Below, piece by piece: positions 44,194-56,296 of a stretch of 64,000 nucleotides of DNA (position 1 is the first letter of the stretch; each line of letters starts with the position of its first letter). The notes beneath the pieces were generated by a model. The model had not been told where the DNA came from, searched no databases, and saw nothing but the letters and a program-made list of their open reading frames with translations. The stretch is from Megaleporinus macrocephalus (Eukaryota > Chordata > Actinopteri > Characiformes > Anostomidae). The stretch spans positions 30,385,686 through 30,449,685 of the forward strand of contig CM038702.1 in assembly GCA_021613375.1 (NCBI GenBank), given 5' to 3'. The translations under genes were made by a program, and so were the position numbers.

Positions 44194-45165
44194 CATACAG
44201 GGAGGAGGTACAGCAGCTGACAGACTGGTGTACAGTCAACAACCTTCACTGGAATGTAGAGAAGACCAAGGAAATGGTTGTTGACTTCAGGAAATCAAGA
44301 CCGGTCCACTCTCCGCTTAACATCAACAGCTCCTCTGTGGAGATCGTTAAGAGCACCAAGTTCCTTGGTGTCCACCTAGCGGAGAACCTCACCTGGTCCC
44401 TGAACACCAGCTCTACAGCCAAGAAAGCCCAGCAGCGTCTCTACTTCCTCCGGAAGCTGAGAAAGGCCCGTCTCCCTCCACCCATCCTCACCCTCTTCTA
44501 TAGGGGAACCATAGAGAGCATCCTAAGCAACTGCATCACTGCTTGGTTTGGGACCTGCACAGCCTCTGACCGCAAGTCCCTCCAACGCATTGTGAGGACA
44601 GCTGAGAGGATCATCGGAGTCTCTCTCCCCTCCGTCTTGGACATTCACACCACCCGCTGCATCCGCAAAGCAACCAGCATTGTGGATGACCCCACCCACC
44701 CTTCACACAGACTGTTCTCCCTCCTGCCATCAGGAAGAAGGTACCGCAGCGTCCGGTCCACGACTCTGCAACAGCTTCTTCCCCCAAGCCATCAGACTTC
44801 TCAACACAACTCAACTTCTGAATTGATATCTTCCTGGTACATGTACACTCTCTCTCTCTCTCCAACCATTTACCCCAGATAAAAAAGGGAAGCATTTTTG
44901 CACAAAGCATTGCACTAATAACTTCACTGGACTCTATTTATTACACATTGCACAATTTGCACACTACCAGCAATTATTTATTATTCTCTGTCTGTACTGT
45001 GTTGTTTTGTCTGTCCGCACTTGTTTGTTCGTGTTGCACTTGTGTCTTGTATGCACTGTCTATGTTGCACCATGGTCCTGGAGGAACGTTGTTTCGTTCT
45101 ACTGTGTACTCTGTATGTAGTTGAAATGACAATAAAACCCACTTGACTTGACTTGACTTGAATTA
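44194..45165 (+). mobile_element. 5'-truncated LINE (L2/Rex1/CR1-type), reverse transcriptase C terminus
   Basis: An open frame to 44882 encodes the end of a non-LTR reverse transcriptase: DWCTVNNLHWNVEKTKEMVV, DFRK, then TKFLGVHLAENLTWS and KKAQQRLYFLRKL. It is followed by a C-terminal RRYRS..T.LQQLLPPS region and a 3' UTR. The 3' end has AATAAA and a short (CTTGA)n tail near 45147-45163. The part before 44194 is missing, so the copy is dead on arrival. Confidence 0.9.
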
Positions 45166-47620
45166 CAGCCAATGATTACAAACAGTAAATTACTATCTTA
45201 ATTCCAGTTTTTAAGCAGATGTAGTCACTAGTTGGCATTTTCATCCTTTAAATTCAGTCAAACAGAGCACAGTGGTTAACTCCACCAGACCACATCCAGA
45301 AGACAAGAGGCTTGATTCCCCATTCAAAGAAACATCACTGCCATACAAAAAGCACACACACACACACGTGTCCGACTAAATGTGTTCGATACTGATTTTC
45401 CGGGGCTGAAAATTCAGACAATGACTGATGTTGCTGAAATTGAAAGCTTGTTTACATATTGCAAAGGCCAATAATCACAACAACAATTACTAAGCGATAT
45501 ACTGTGCGTTCCCACAGCAGCGGCTCCTCAACCAATCCAATCTCACAGTCTTAAATGGATTAAGTCATCTCTCTACCCACAGTCAAAGCACCATTTAAGA
45601 ACTGACTCCGCCAGTAGAGAGCATAAAGTGAGAGTCATCTGCTCTCAGCATTCTGTCTGCGTCTCGTTTCCATAACCTCCCCTTGGGCCACTTCCAGTCC
45701 AGACAGCTGGATCAATGGCATCAAAGAGAACTCCATCACATGTGCTTAGCAAGATACTGCGAGGAAGAAGGGAGTGAAGAGGGCCCTCAAAGTCTTCAGG
45801 CTTCCTCAGCTTAGCGTCTCTGGGGAGGTCATTTGCGGTTATGAACCATGTCGTCCTTCACTTCAAATGCTACTTTTATTCAAACTGGGAAGCTCTGGGG
45901 CGTCAAACACACAGCAGAACCTCTGCCTACTTTTCTGAGTACAGCGAGATCGGTTTTGATTCCATGGGGAAGGACTTAGAAGACTGGTTTGTTTTCTTTC
46001 CTGGAGAGTTGGTCTTAGCGCTACAACAAACATGTGCCTGCTCACACAGCCCCCTAGTCGCACCAGTGCTCCGAGCTGCTGCCCCAGCAACTCGCCACTG
46101 GGGCCAATAAAGCACTTTCTAAGAGCAGTGTCATGTGAGAGAAGACAGCCCAGTGGTTAAAACACATGGACTCATCAAAAGTTCAGCAGGTTGCTGATGG
46201 CTAATGTACAGTACAGGTTGGGCTCTGTAACAAGCTCAATCTGAGAATGATAATCTTAGCAATAAAAAAACATATTTTCTTCAGAAATATGAATATCACT
46301 GCCCTACAACTTCCACATTGATAAGAACACAGATGGAATCACAGAACTAAAACATAAAAACTATAACCACGGAAATGCCTGGAATTCAGAGATTTGAGAA
46401 AGCCTAGTATTCTTTGTGTTCTTTGCTGATATCCTTGTGTTTTAAAATTAATGTAAATTCACTGATACTATTAAAACAATGATCTCAATGCAAAGCAGAG
46501 ACATTTCCAGAGATATTGTTCCTCTGACTGAGTGAACTCATTAATTTAAAAATGTATGACTTCAACTTCTCTTACTGTTACTGAATAATTTCAGCAGTTC
46601 AATAAAAATAATGCAGCGTGGCAGCGTTACTGTATCCAAGGACACACAAAGATGGTGGTAATGTGCAAGATCCACAAAGCCTGGACCTCTGACCTCTGGG
46701 GAAAAAGTAATAAGGTCTAAAGTCTAATTTAGAAGTTTGGGGTTTTGTATCCCTAGATCTTCTTCAAGACCAAGATAATTCCAAATAATAAAGATGAATA
46801 TTAACTTCTTACACCCTCTGTTTAAAAACTACTGAACACATAAATACGAATATGCAAAGTCAATTTTACAGTACAATTTTAACTGCATGAACTGTGAGCT
46901 AGTGATTGCTCATTTCACTCTTAAGTTGAAGTTACTATAGTAAACGGTAAATACAGTGTAATATACTAACATACACAAATAAAACAACTCAGCAGCACTG
47001 GCAGGACAAGATTTCATAGTCCGCACAAGGACCACCCACCTGCCTGTCAGCAGCCGTAAGGCCTGAAACATACTTCAAGCAAGAATGTGAACACTGACGC
47101 TTGACATGGTTTTGCGTATTGTTGCGTTTAAAAATGTGTCACAACATAATTCATAACACTGCATTAAGAGCATTCCGACAAAGATGCGCTATTACACCAG
47201 CCAAGCATGTCGTTACTGTCAAATCCCATCAACGTGCCTAACGAGTCTCAAACTAAAGATTCGCCTACATAAACATAAATAATATACAATCAGCACTGAC
47301 TCCAACAGAACATTTAAAGAAGCTCAGGCTCCTCTACAGCCCACGTTTAGCCGTTGAGGCTGTTAATGAAATAACAGATCTTCCATCACCTCCTTCAGTA
47401 CTGAGTGTTTTAACCACCACAGTAATGTAACACGTGGTGAACTACTACATAAGAGCTTTGCATTTGCAATATATTGGTCAGACGTGGTCATCTGCATTAA
47501 GTATACTACTGCCCTTAATGTCACGCCATATCACGCGCAATAAGTGAGTGAGCAACCAAGACCTACTGTCAGTGACGTCAACACCAATCATCTTCAAACA
47601 TTTCGCTGTGAGAACACAGT

Positions 47621-47621
<1 letters not shown>

Positions 47622-47651
<30 letters not shown>

Positions 47652-47670
47652 GAACAACAACAACAACAGC
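47622..47670. repeat. (GAA)n(CAA)n microsatellite
   Basis: A poly(A) start, seven to eight GAA units, then several CAA units. Confidence 0.95.
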
Positions 47671-47748
47671 TACTGTGTTGTGTTTTAGACGGATTGCACC
47701 CCAAGGCGACAAATTTGTATCAATGTCTACAACCATGTCGACCACCTA

Positions 47749-48050
47749 TGTCAGGGTTTCACAGGGGAGTTTGCCCCAGGACACTTCACGTGCCAGCCAC
47801 CAGAGGTCGACATCACTAGAAATTTAGTTAATGTTACAGTACTTTTTTTTTTCTTCATAAACTGACTTTCTTATCAGACCCTTTGTGTTTTTTGTGTATT
47901 TTTAAGAATCTTCTGGGTTTGTAGTTCCTGGACAGTATTGTTTTTTGCCTTTTTTAACGTTTTTGTGTTTTTTTGGACTTGATTTTGGTGTTTTCTAATA
48001 AAAGCCTGCCTAATGGATCCTTTTCCTGTGTCTGAGTTCCCCTCATTACA
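47749..48050 (+). mobile_element. Possible solo LTR of a retrotransposon
   Basis: Begins TGTCAGGGTTTC and ends CCTCATTACA. It has an AATAAA-type poly(A) signal near 47997 and the near-end text GGATCC...GTGTCTGAGTTCC, common in fish LTRs. The flanks ACCTA and CCCTA could be a decayed 5-bp target duplication. No internal coding region is present. Confidence 0.5.
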
Positions 48051-49178
48051 CCCTACAGACATTTCTACAGTGTATGTGTGTGTGTGAGTGTATATACACG
48101 TGTGGGTGGGTGTTTAGTATTCTCTGCTGCAAGTTAAACCTGACCACCTCTCCTCCTAAATCACTGTTATAGTAAAGGTACAGGGGTGTGCATTATTGCT
48201 GTTTTTGCTGGACCCCATCATGACTGCACAGCACTGGCTTCCCTCCTCCCTCATTATCCCACAGAGGAAAGGTCAGCATTATGGCCTTTCAGTCAGCCTC
48301 CTACCAAACATCCGTATTTCCTTTCCAGCTGCAAAGGCCAGTTCAGTCTTCTGTCCTGTCCCTCAAATCAAACCATGACTGAGACTGACCTCAGAAAATC
48401 CTAACACCATAAACCAATATTACTATCACGCCTTCACTACACACTGCCGATTGCAATCAAGCATTGTGTTGTTTTATCTGATACAGCTCCTCATGGCGTC
48501 TCCCCCCTCTGACGCTGACGATGCTGTGAGGGAGATGCAGTGTTATTTTGTCTAAGATAAGAAGGATTCCTGTAGGACAGGCCATGCTGCGGGAGCAGGC
48601 CAAGATAAGCTGCTCTTTCATTAACTCAAACAGTGGGGATAGTTCCAGCTCGGAGCCCTTGGTAGGAGGTGCCAAAATGAAGCCACGGAGCATCGGTGTG
48701 AGGCCGCTGTTAGAAGTACACTGTGTCCTTGCTAAAGGCCACACTGCCAGGCAAGGTGGGACAACATGGCAGCAACATAACACAGTCCAAAATAAGGGAG
48801 CAGATGTAGTTATTAAAACAATGTTCAAGCATCCATAAACGTTAATCAACGGATATTTAGTTTACCCAAATGATTCTGTGTGTATGTATATATCAATGTA
48901 ATATAATCCTCCTATAACCTACTGGTCTACTTCTGAAGGTTAACAGCAGCTGGTGCAGCAACTTCTGATTTCTCAACTCATTTGTCTTATGCATGCAGTA
49001 AATACACGACTGACAAACACCAGTGCAATTTGTTAAATACTGCAAATGATTTATGCGCACAATAGCAGACACTAAGGTTGTGCGATATTGACAAAAAAAT
49101 GATATCTGGATATTTTCTGTAATTTTGTCTTGTATTTTGTTTGTCAACGATAATAATAAATTTACAAGCTTGAACTTC

Positions 49179-49275
49179 TTAATCCATCCGTCCATTCTCC
49201 TCCACTTCATCCCGCTAGTCAGTGACACATGGAGGCTGGAGCCAATCCCAGCGTCATTGGGCGAATGGGCTTTTT
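49179..49275. repeat. Dispersed fish repeat fragment (ATCCATCC... type), copy 1
   Basis: AATCCATCCGTCCATTCTCC followed by TGGAGGCTGGAGCCAATCCC and CATTGGGCGAATGGGC is the start of a very common dispersed repeat of fish genomes. Only the first part is present. Confidence 0.6.
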
Positions 49276-50344
49276 TAGTGATTGACTTGGACAGCAGGCT
49301 CACAAAGCTTCTCATACTTCTCATACTCTGTTTAGTGGTTTGTTGGTAGATGATGGAACAGGTTAGCTGTCGAGCGATCTTTAACGGCTGCTTTCTTACA
49401 CAGTCTGCAAACTGCCGTCTTTTCAGATCCAGACGAGTTCCACACGAGTAAAGATGATCCTCGGAGTTCAATCTTAATTTTCTTCCCCTGGCGCAGTGTG
49501 TTCACTCATTTTCAGCTTTAGGTGTGCTGTTTAGGCAGCTATGCTAGCTTTAGCCTATGCTAGCACACAGCATAGGCACTTTCAATGCACAGTCACATCA
49601 GCCTGTACTAAAGCATGAAGTAGTGAGCATGTGGAGTCGAGGAAATGAAACGTGATCAAAACATCCCTGACATTCTGCAACTAGATAACGAGTACTGAAT
49701 TAACTGCACTCTGTGACATACCGGTAAAAAAAAGGAACTCGAACCTCAAAGAATTTGGAGCATTTTCACATCTGTAAAAAACACTGATGCACTGGTATAC
49801 AATCCACACACCTCAACTGGATGCAGATGAACAGCTCACTCTGAATGCCAGCTGTCCTTTTCTATGTGTCGTTTCTCCATTTTTGACACAATAAGTTTAT
49901 TATGACAGTTATGTACAACTGCAGACTACATCAACTCAAACATCCACACACAGGGATGATGGGATCACTGGGTATCAGCATTAATATGAAAGAATATTAT
50001 CAAAAGATCCACAATAAATACAGACAGTTAGATTTGCATACAGAGGAAGAGAAAGAAAGAGAGTGCTTACTCATTTCATCCTAGTGTATAGGTTTCACCG
50101 GTAACGTACTAAAGTCTAAACTGGACTGTGTCTAAAAACGACTCCATTAGGAAGCTGGGGGACAAAACTGGAAGAATTCTAAAGGGTTATCACTGAGAAT
50201 CTCATCAAATTAGTTCAGCAACGTAGTAAAGTAAAAGATAAAAATCCCAGCAGCCCACAGGGGGTTCCCCAATTACTGACTGATAAAACAAAGCACGATT
50301 AAAAGAAGAGGATTCTTGGAGAACAGAGGGTTATCAGTCAGCCC

Positions 50345-50356
50345 TCCTTCTCTCTC

Positions 50357-50392
<36 letters not shown>

Positions 50393-50393
50393 A
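50345..50393. repeat. (CT)n microsatellite
   Basis: TCTCTC run with one GTCT interruption. Confidence 0.95.
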
Positions 50394-51742
50394 GAAGTGA
50401 TGGATTTGATAAATCAATCGATGGGCTGTGATCTGACATGCTCCTCTTAAAGGATCTCTCTGCCACAAAGCCGCAGTCAGGCAGCGCAGTGAGGTTTTGA
50501 TCACTAATGGAAGATTCTCCTGAGCAGAGAAAAGGCGCTCTCTGTTCTGCTACGCTGGGATATCGAGGTCTAGTGACGCTTTTGAAGATCAGAAAGCTCA
50601 AAGGCAAACTTGCACTCTGCATAGTGATGCAGACTGATAAAACCGCAGAGCTGCACACTATATCATTTGTTCACCGTTACTGCGATACTGCTATACTGCA
50701 ACGCTGCTTTAATCAACTTAAATGAGAGCTGCATGTGAGCAGAGCTGCAAAAACAAGGTACTGTTCACCAGCAGGTAAACTACCACCACTGAAAAAAACT
50801 ATCTATCTCTCCATCTTTGTTGATTTTGAGTTTTCTATATCATTTGAAGACGTTTACCAGCATTAACCACATCAAATGATTTGGCATGTGGACTCATCAT
50901 AATGTTCCTTCAACCTTGGCAAAATGAACCGTATATGCCACGTCAGCAAAGAAACAAACTGCAGGTAAGTATTTTATGGTCTTCTGGCTTAATTACACTG
51001 AGAAGACATTGGCTGTATCTCCAGTGAGGAGCTGCTTTAGAAAGGTGGCCCATGATTGCTGTGATACTTTTCATATGAGCATAACACCTTCCTTAGCTCA
51101 GCTCCTGAATCTTTCAAGTTCAAGGTCTTGTTTGCTCTGACTTCATCTGTTTGTCATCCGCCACCAGTGCTGCAATATAATACAGCTACAGACTGTACGT
51201 AGACAAACTAATGCTCTCACATGGAACTTCAGGGCAATTCAAATTCTCCGCACATGCTACATCACTCCTGATTCAAAACCAGCTGGGGGAGAAGCTGTTT
51301 AGACTGTAAGAAGAAGAAGAACATGGAGCAGACATTAAGTCAATTACCAGTGAGATAGTAATGACTACGAGCTGTGATAGAAATGTGCATTTATAAAAGC
51401 AGTGGATACGTACTTGCTGTCATGATAGCAGTATTTTTATACATCACATTTTTTCATAGGACAGCGCCACAAAAATAGTTTAATCCAACCTTGCTTTGCT
51501 ACAGACTTTGTAATTATACTGCCAGTTAATTCTGCTCTGTGAGTTTGTATAATTTGACTTTGTTAAGTTCAAGTGTGGATTATTCTGCAGTATGATGATG
51601 ATGTACTACAGATGTACTTTCCTCTGCTTTAAGAACATCCAAAAGATCTAAAAAGTAATCTAATATGCTCCAATTTCTCAATGACCCCACAAGAAGAAAC
51701 ATACAGCGAGCAATACCACATTACACCATGAATTCACGCTAG

Positions 51743-51870
51743 ATTTATTAAGGACGGTATCAGATTCATTTCTTGTCCCTCCACATCCGATCCAGCATTT
51801 AATGCCGATATAGGCCCAATACCAATACCAATAATACAGATACACTCCCTCTGATACCAATGTATTATAC
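51743..51870. repeat. Old hAT-type terminal fragment
   Basis: GGCCCAATACCAATACCAAT then CACTCCCTCTGATACCAA resembles the GGTATCGGTATC-type ends of fish hAT elements. No partner end found. Confidence 0.4.
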
Positions 51871-52329
51871 AATATTTTGTCCATATCATAATGCCCTAGT
51901 ATATGTTACATGGCCTAATCTGACTAAACAGAAAAATGTAAACAGATTTAAATATACGGATAACCAAGACAAGCTTCACCACTAACAATTTATTTTCACT
52001 ATTAACAAATGGCCTTCCTCTGTGAACATGACGCAGCAGGAGAGTTCTGAGATTAAGATTCAAATATCAGCAGTTCACAGTGTATGGCCTTCAAAAACGA
52101 TATTCCAGCACAAACAGCCAGCCATGTGAAGACGAGACGTCCTGTGACACGGAGCACTAACTACACTGTTAATAAAACCACATTTTGAAACACACATACA
52201 CATGCCGGGAATCGAGAGGAACATTAAGGAGCCTCTCTTCACATACTGCAAGAAGTGAAGGACCCCTCTGCTGAATGCAATGTGGGTGTATACAAGCGTA
52301 GGCGTTGGTTTGTCACTGTGGGAATTGTG

Positions 52330-53602
52330 GCTGGGCTCCATGAAGTACAATGTTTTCTTTTCACCTTAAAATGTACATGAGATGTGAATGAATTACTGTC
52401 GTTTACTGTGGTTCGCTAAGGTATTAGCATAACTGAAACTCTAATAAAACATGTCAGTTGAAACTCCCAATACGGGAAGTATATCAGACTGACAAAAAAA
52501 AGTTGGTCAAATCCTGATTATAAGGTACTAATAAATTCCAATAACTCCTAATACTGACTGATATGATTTTTATTAATGCATCCTTTAGTAAAGGAAATAG
52601 GTCTACACAAAACCATGAGAAGCCATGATTTCACTGTGAACACTGCTGCTTGTGTGAACATATAAAAGACTGCTAAGATCACAATAAAGCAAATCAATAG
52701 CAGAGAATCGCCTGAATTCCACCTGGCTTTTCCTATCGGCCAGACAACAATAAAGCCCTGGCCACGATAATCCTTATCCCTTATATGAACGTGTATGTAT
52801 ATATATATAGAAATATATATTACATAAAGTCTCTAGACAGTTGTGGCAGGTGGGCTAAGGCTAAACAAAGCCATGTCAATGTTAGATGCTTCTGGAGGAG
52901 CAGGTATAGCTTGTTTTACGAACAGTCGATTGCCTGATTGAATTGATAAAGTGACGTGTGTGGAGATGATACGCTAGAGCATCAGTGATTATTTACAATG
53001 TGCCATTGCTCCACAGCGTGGGTGGGTGCCTGTCATCACATACAATGCCAAGCTGTATTATTGCTTTGAGTGGACATGGATATATAATGGAATATGTGGG
53101 CAGGCTCTAGACAAATCAAACACGAAGGCTGAGTATTATTAGCTATGATATATCATCATGATACAATACAATATGATGTGTCACGATACAATAAAATTAC
53201 AAAACACGATGTGAACCACAGGCATATCTGCTCAGTGTTTATGTTAAAATTTACTCTACAATCTACAGAAACTACAAACGTGTCAAAGCACTTTATTGTG
53301 ATCTTAGCAGTGTTTCATATGTTCACACAGTGCAGAGAACCATTTATAGCTTCTCATGGTTTTATGTAGACCCACTTCCTTTAATAAAGCATGCATTCAT
53401 ATACATTTATATCAGCCAGCAAAAAATCTTCTATGTCAGTCTAATATACTACCTGTATTGGGAGTTTCAACTGACATGTTTTATTAGAGTTACAATTATG
53501 CTAATACCTTAGCGAACTACAGTAAACAACAGTGAATCATTTATCTCATGTAGATTTTAAAGTAAAAAGAAAAGAAAAACATTGTACTTCAATGAGCCCA
53601 GC
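52330..53602. mobile_element. 1.27-kb DNA transposon with terminal inverted repeats of about 165 bp
   Basis: 52330-52493 and 53435-53602 are reverse complements with scattered differences. Both start GCTGGGCTC, then TGAAGTACAATGTTTT..., and include TAAGGTATTAGCATAA, AAAACATGTCAGTTGAAACT and CAGACTGACA. The 940-bp interior has no transposase-like frame. It includes a TATCATCATGATACAATACA-type simple stretch near 53150. Confidence 0.88.
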
Positions 53603-55203
53603 AAAAATCTGTTTATTGTTTATTTATTTATTATGTGAACATCTGGAATTGACTAACAGAAATAGAAAGACTAAAATTAGTTTCAACCAAATCTCATTAC
53701 ATTAACATACATTAATATTTTATCAGCAACACCACAGTGCAGTGATTGGCCTGCAATACTATACAGAATCTTACAGCCTAGCTTGGGTGAGATACACATT
53801 GGGATGTAACTAGCAGGCTTATCTTTGCTCACTGGTGTTCATTTCTTGACTAAATGATCTATTTTCAAAATGTTTTGGATGATCTATTCTTAAATAAAAG
53901 GACGCATCCAGCATCTGATTGGTGTGTGGAAGAAACAAGCTGGTTTAGGCTTTAAACACAGAATTACATTTAAATCTTTTGCTTATGCAGTGATGAGGTG
54001 GTCTTATCTGGGTTGTGCTCCTAACAAGCGCATGACAAAGGAAGGTAAACTAAAACATGATTTGCCATATTATCCATGACCAAACCAGTGAGAGCTCCCC
54101 CTGCTGAATGTTTACAGACATAGACAATCAAATCCTAGCATTCTCCATTAGGCTTTATAATCAACCGCAAATCTGCTTAGACTTTGTTCAGACGAAACAA
54201 CATTTAGTGTTAATTAAAAGGTTGTATAGCATCAAAACTGTTTAGTAATTTTTTACAGAAATCGTTCTTTGACCCATTATGAACATTCAGTCATAAACAT
54301 CAAACTCAACTCTGCGTATTTAAGTGACTACAATCCTGTCCTACCATCTTACAGTCAGTCACACTTCTTGAAAATAAAGGTGAAGAGAATATATGACGTA
54401 GTACACTTCTACACCAGCCCCCCCATGCCTGATGACACCACATATTCACAACTGCACTAGTAACAGTGAAGGGTCTACCACCCAGTCAGAACTCAGGAAA
54501 ACATGTCAGTGTGCATCACAACACACCTGCCTGATTTCCCTCAATGTGATTTAAAACTGCACCCCGTGCACCTCTAAGACCAGAGTGAAGATGCTGTAGA
54601 AGTTTAAATAAAACATTAAAATGTTTATAAAATGTAAATAAGTGTGTTTGCAGTGAGAAGTGAAGAATCATAGTGTTCTGTCAGTCAAAAAGCCCCCTTT
54701 TCCCCCACTGTGGTCGTGGCATTACAGCAGGCTGCTTTCAACATGTTGTCATGAGACATATGAGCAGCCCTGTGAAACTCCAAAACTGCCACAAGCATCA
54801 GCACTAAGATGACCAGGCCTGGAGGTTCTTCTGAGACATACCTTAAACTAAAGACTAAAACCAACCTAGACCAAAAATCCATATTATCTAGCAAGAGACC
54901 TGCTAGAGGCAAAGATAAAGCTTGGTCAGTGTTAATGCTCAACATCTTTGTATTACTGTGATTATACCATCCCCTGTGGCCATTAAAGTATTAAGAAACA
55001 CACAGTGTTGCTATGCACTTTAGAAAAACAAGACGTTTCTCAGTAGGGACTGACACTTTATCATAATCTCCTTTTTTTAATACAATCCAGTAAGCCGGCA
55101 ACGCCTGCCCAACATTTTCCAGTAAACTGTTTCTGGATTCAGAGCTCAATACTAGACACTCGGGTGGCTCACATATCGCAAATCGCAGGTGTCATCAGCA
55201 TTT

Positions 55204-55440
55204 CCATCCACCCATCCATTATCTTCTGCTTTATCCGGCTAGTAAGGTTCACGGGGGGGCTACACCATGGATAGTTTGCCAGTCCATTGCATGGACAACA
55301 TTCTCTCACGCACACACTCACACCTACGGGCATTTAAGAGTGAGCAATCAGCCTAACATGCAAGTCTTCGGACGTACGGGAGGAAACCGGAGTACCCAGA
55401 GGAGCCCACTCAAGCGCGAGGAGAACATGCAAACTCCCAT
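55204..55440. repeat. Dispersed fish repeat, copy 2 (more complete)
   Basis: Runs from CCATCCATTATCTTCTGC, through GTCCATTGCATGGACAACAT and CACACCTACGGGCATTTAAG, to GGAGGAAACCGGAGTACCCA and GAACATGCAAACTCC. Same family as 49179-49275, which covers its first part. Confidence 0.75.
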
Positions 55441-55514
55441 CAGTATTTCTAGACACCTGTCCAATTGACCAACTGCTGGAAAGAGATCTGGGCTGCCTGC
55501 ACACTATCCTGATC

Positions 55515-55890
55515 ACCTGTTTCACTACCACCAGACTCTGCAACAGCTTCTCCCCCCTGAGGCAGTCAAATTACTGAACACACCAATGCCTTCCAACAAA
55601 CATCTGGACTAATCTGGACATCTGCACACCTGCAGCTTATTTCGTATGTTTAACTCTCTTATGAGCGTCAAACTTACTGTACAGTTTACAGCTGGCAATG
55701 TTTGCACTGCTTTCTTAAGCTCTAACTGCCGCTAAATGCCAATTCCCTATTTGTGTATTGTTCTATACAGTGTTCACTGTGTTAGGTATTTAGGTTCTGT
55801 ATATGTTCTGCGCTATTTAACACTGTCATGTATCTGCAATGATGTTTTAGAGATTTTCATATTTTTTACTTTGCACTGTTTGTGTCTAAT
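55515..55890 (+). mobile_element. LINE 3' end fragment, related to 44194-45165
   Basis: CTCTGCAACAGCTTCTCCCC and the next 40 bases align with 44764-44815 of the other LINE copy, followed by a 3'-UTR-like tail. Too short for a reading frame. Confidence 0.6.
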
Positions 55891-56212
55891 TAAAAAAATA
55901 GCCTGACGCCTTCATGTGTTGCGATACTACATTCTTGCCATGTCGCCCACCCTGAGTTGGACACTGTCTTTCAGGTTCTGATCGAGTCATTTTTCCTGAC
56001 TTTTACTGCAGGAGCCATTAAAGAATAAAAACAAGCAAAACTGTTCAATTAGAAATTACATCCAAAAAAAGCTATGTCTTTCACAAGTGAATGTAGTCGC
56101 TCACAGAGGAAGATCCACAGAGCTGTAATGAACCTCAAGTGCTGTCTGCCCAAGCTGCTTTAAAAGGTCAGTGCTCCACAATAGAAAGACATAGAACACA
56201 TCATTCTTCTTT

Positions 56213-56296
56213 AGCAAGAACCTAAACCATCAACAAGAACCCAAACCATCAACAAGAACCCAAACCATCAGCAAGAACTAAAACCATCAACAATAA
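56213..56296. repeat. 19-bp tandem repeat, about four units
   Basis: Repeats of AAGAACCCAAACCATCAAC with small changes (CCTAAACC, CATCAGC, CTAAAACC). Confidence 0.9.

Noticed and set aside
44611..44910. Minus-strand 99-codon frame
   Set aside because: Antisense shadow of the LINE reverse transcriptase frame on the plus strand.
45841..46110. 89-codon plus-strand frame and overlapping minus-strand frames
   Set aside because: No family recognised, mutually overlapping on both strands, intron context.
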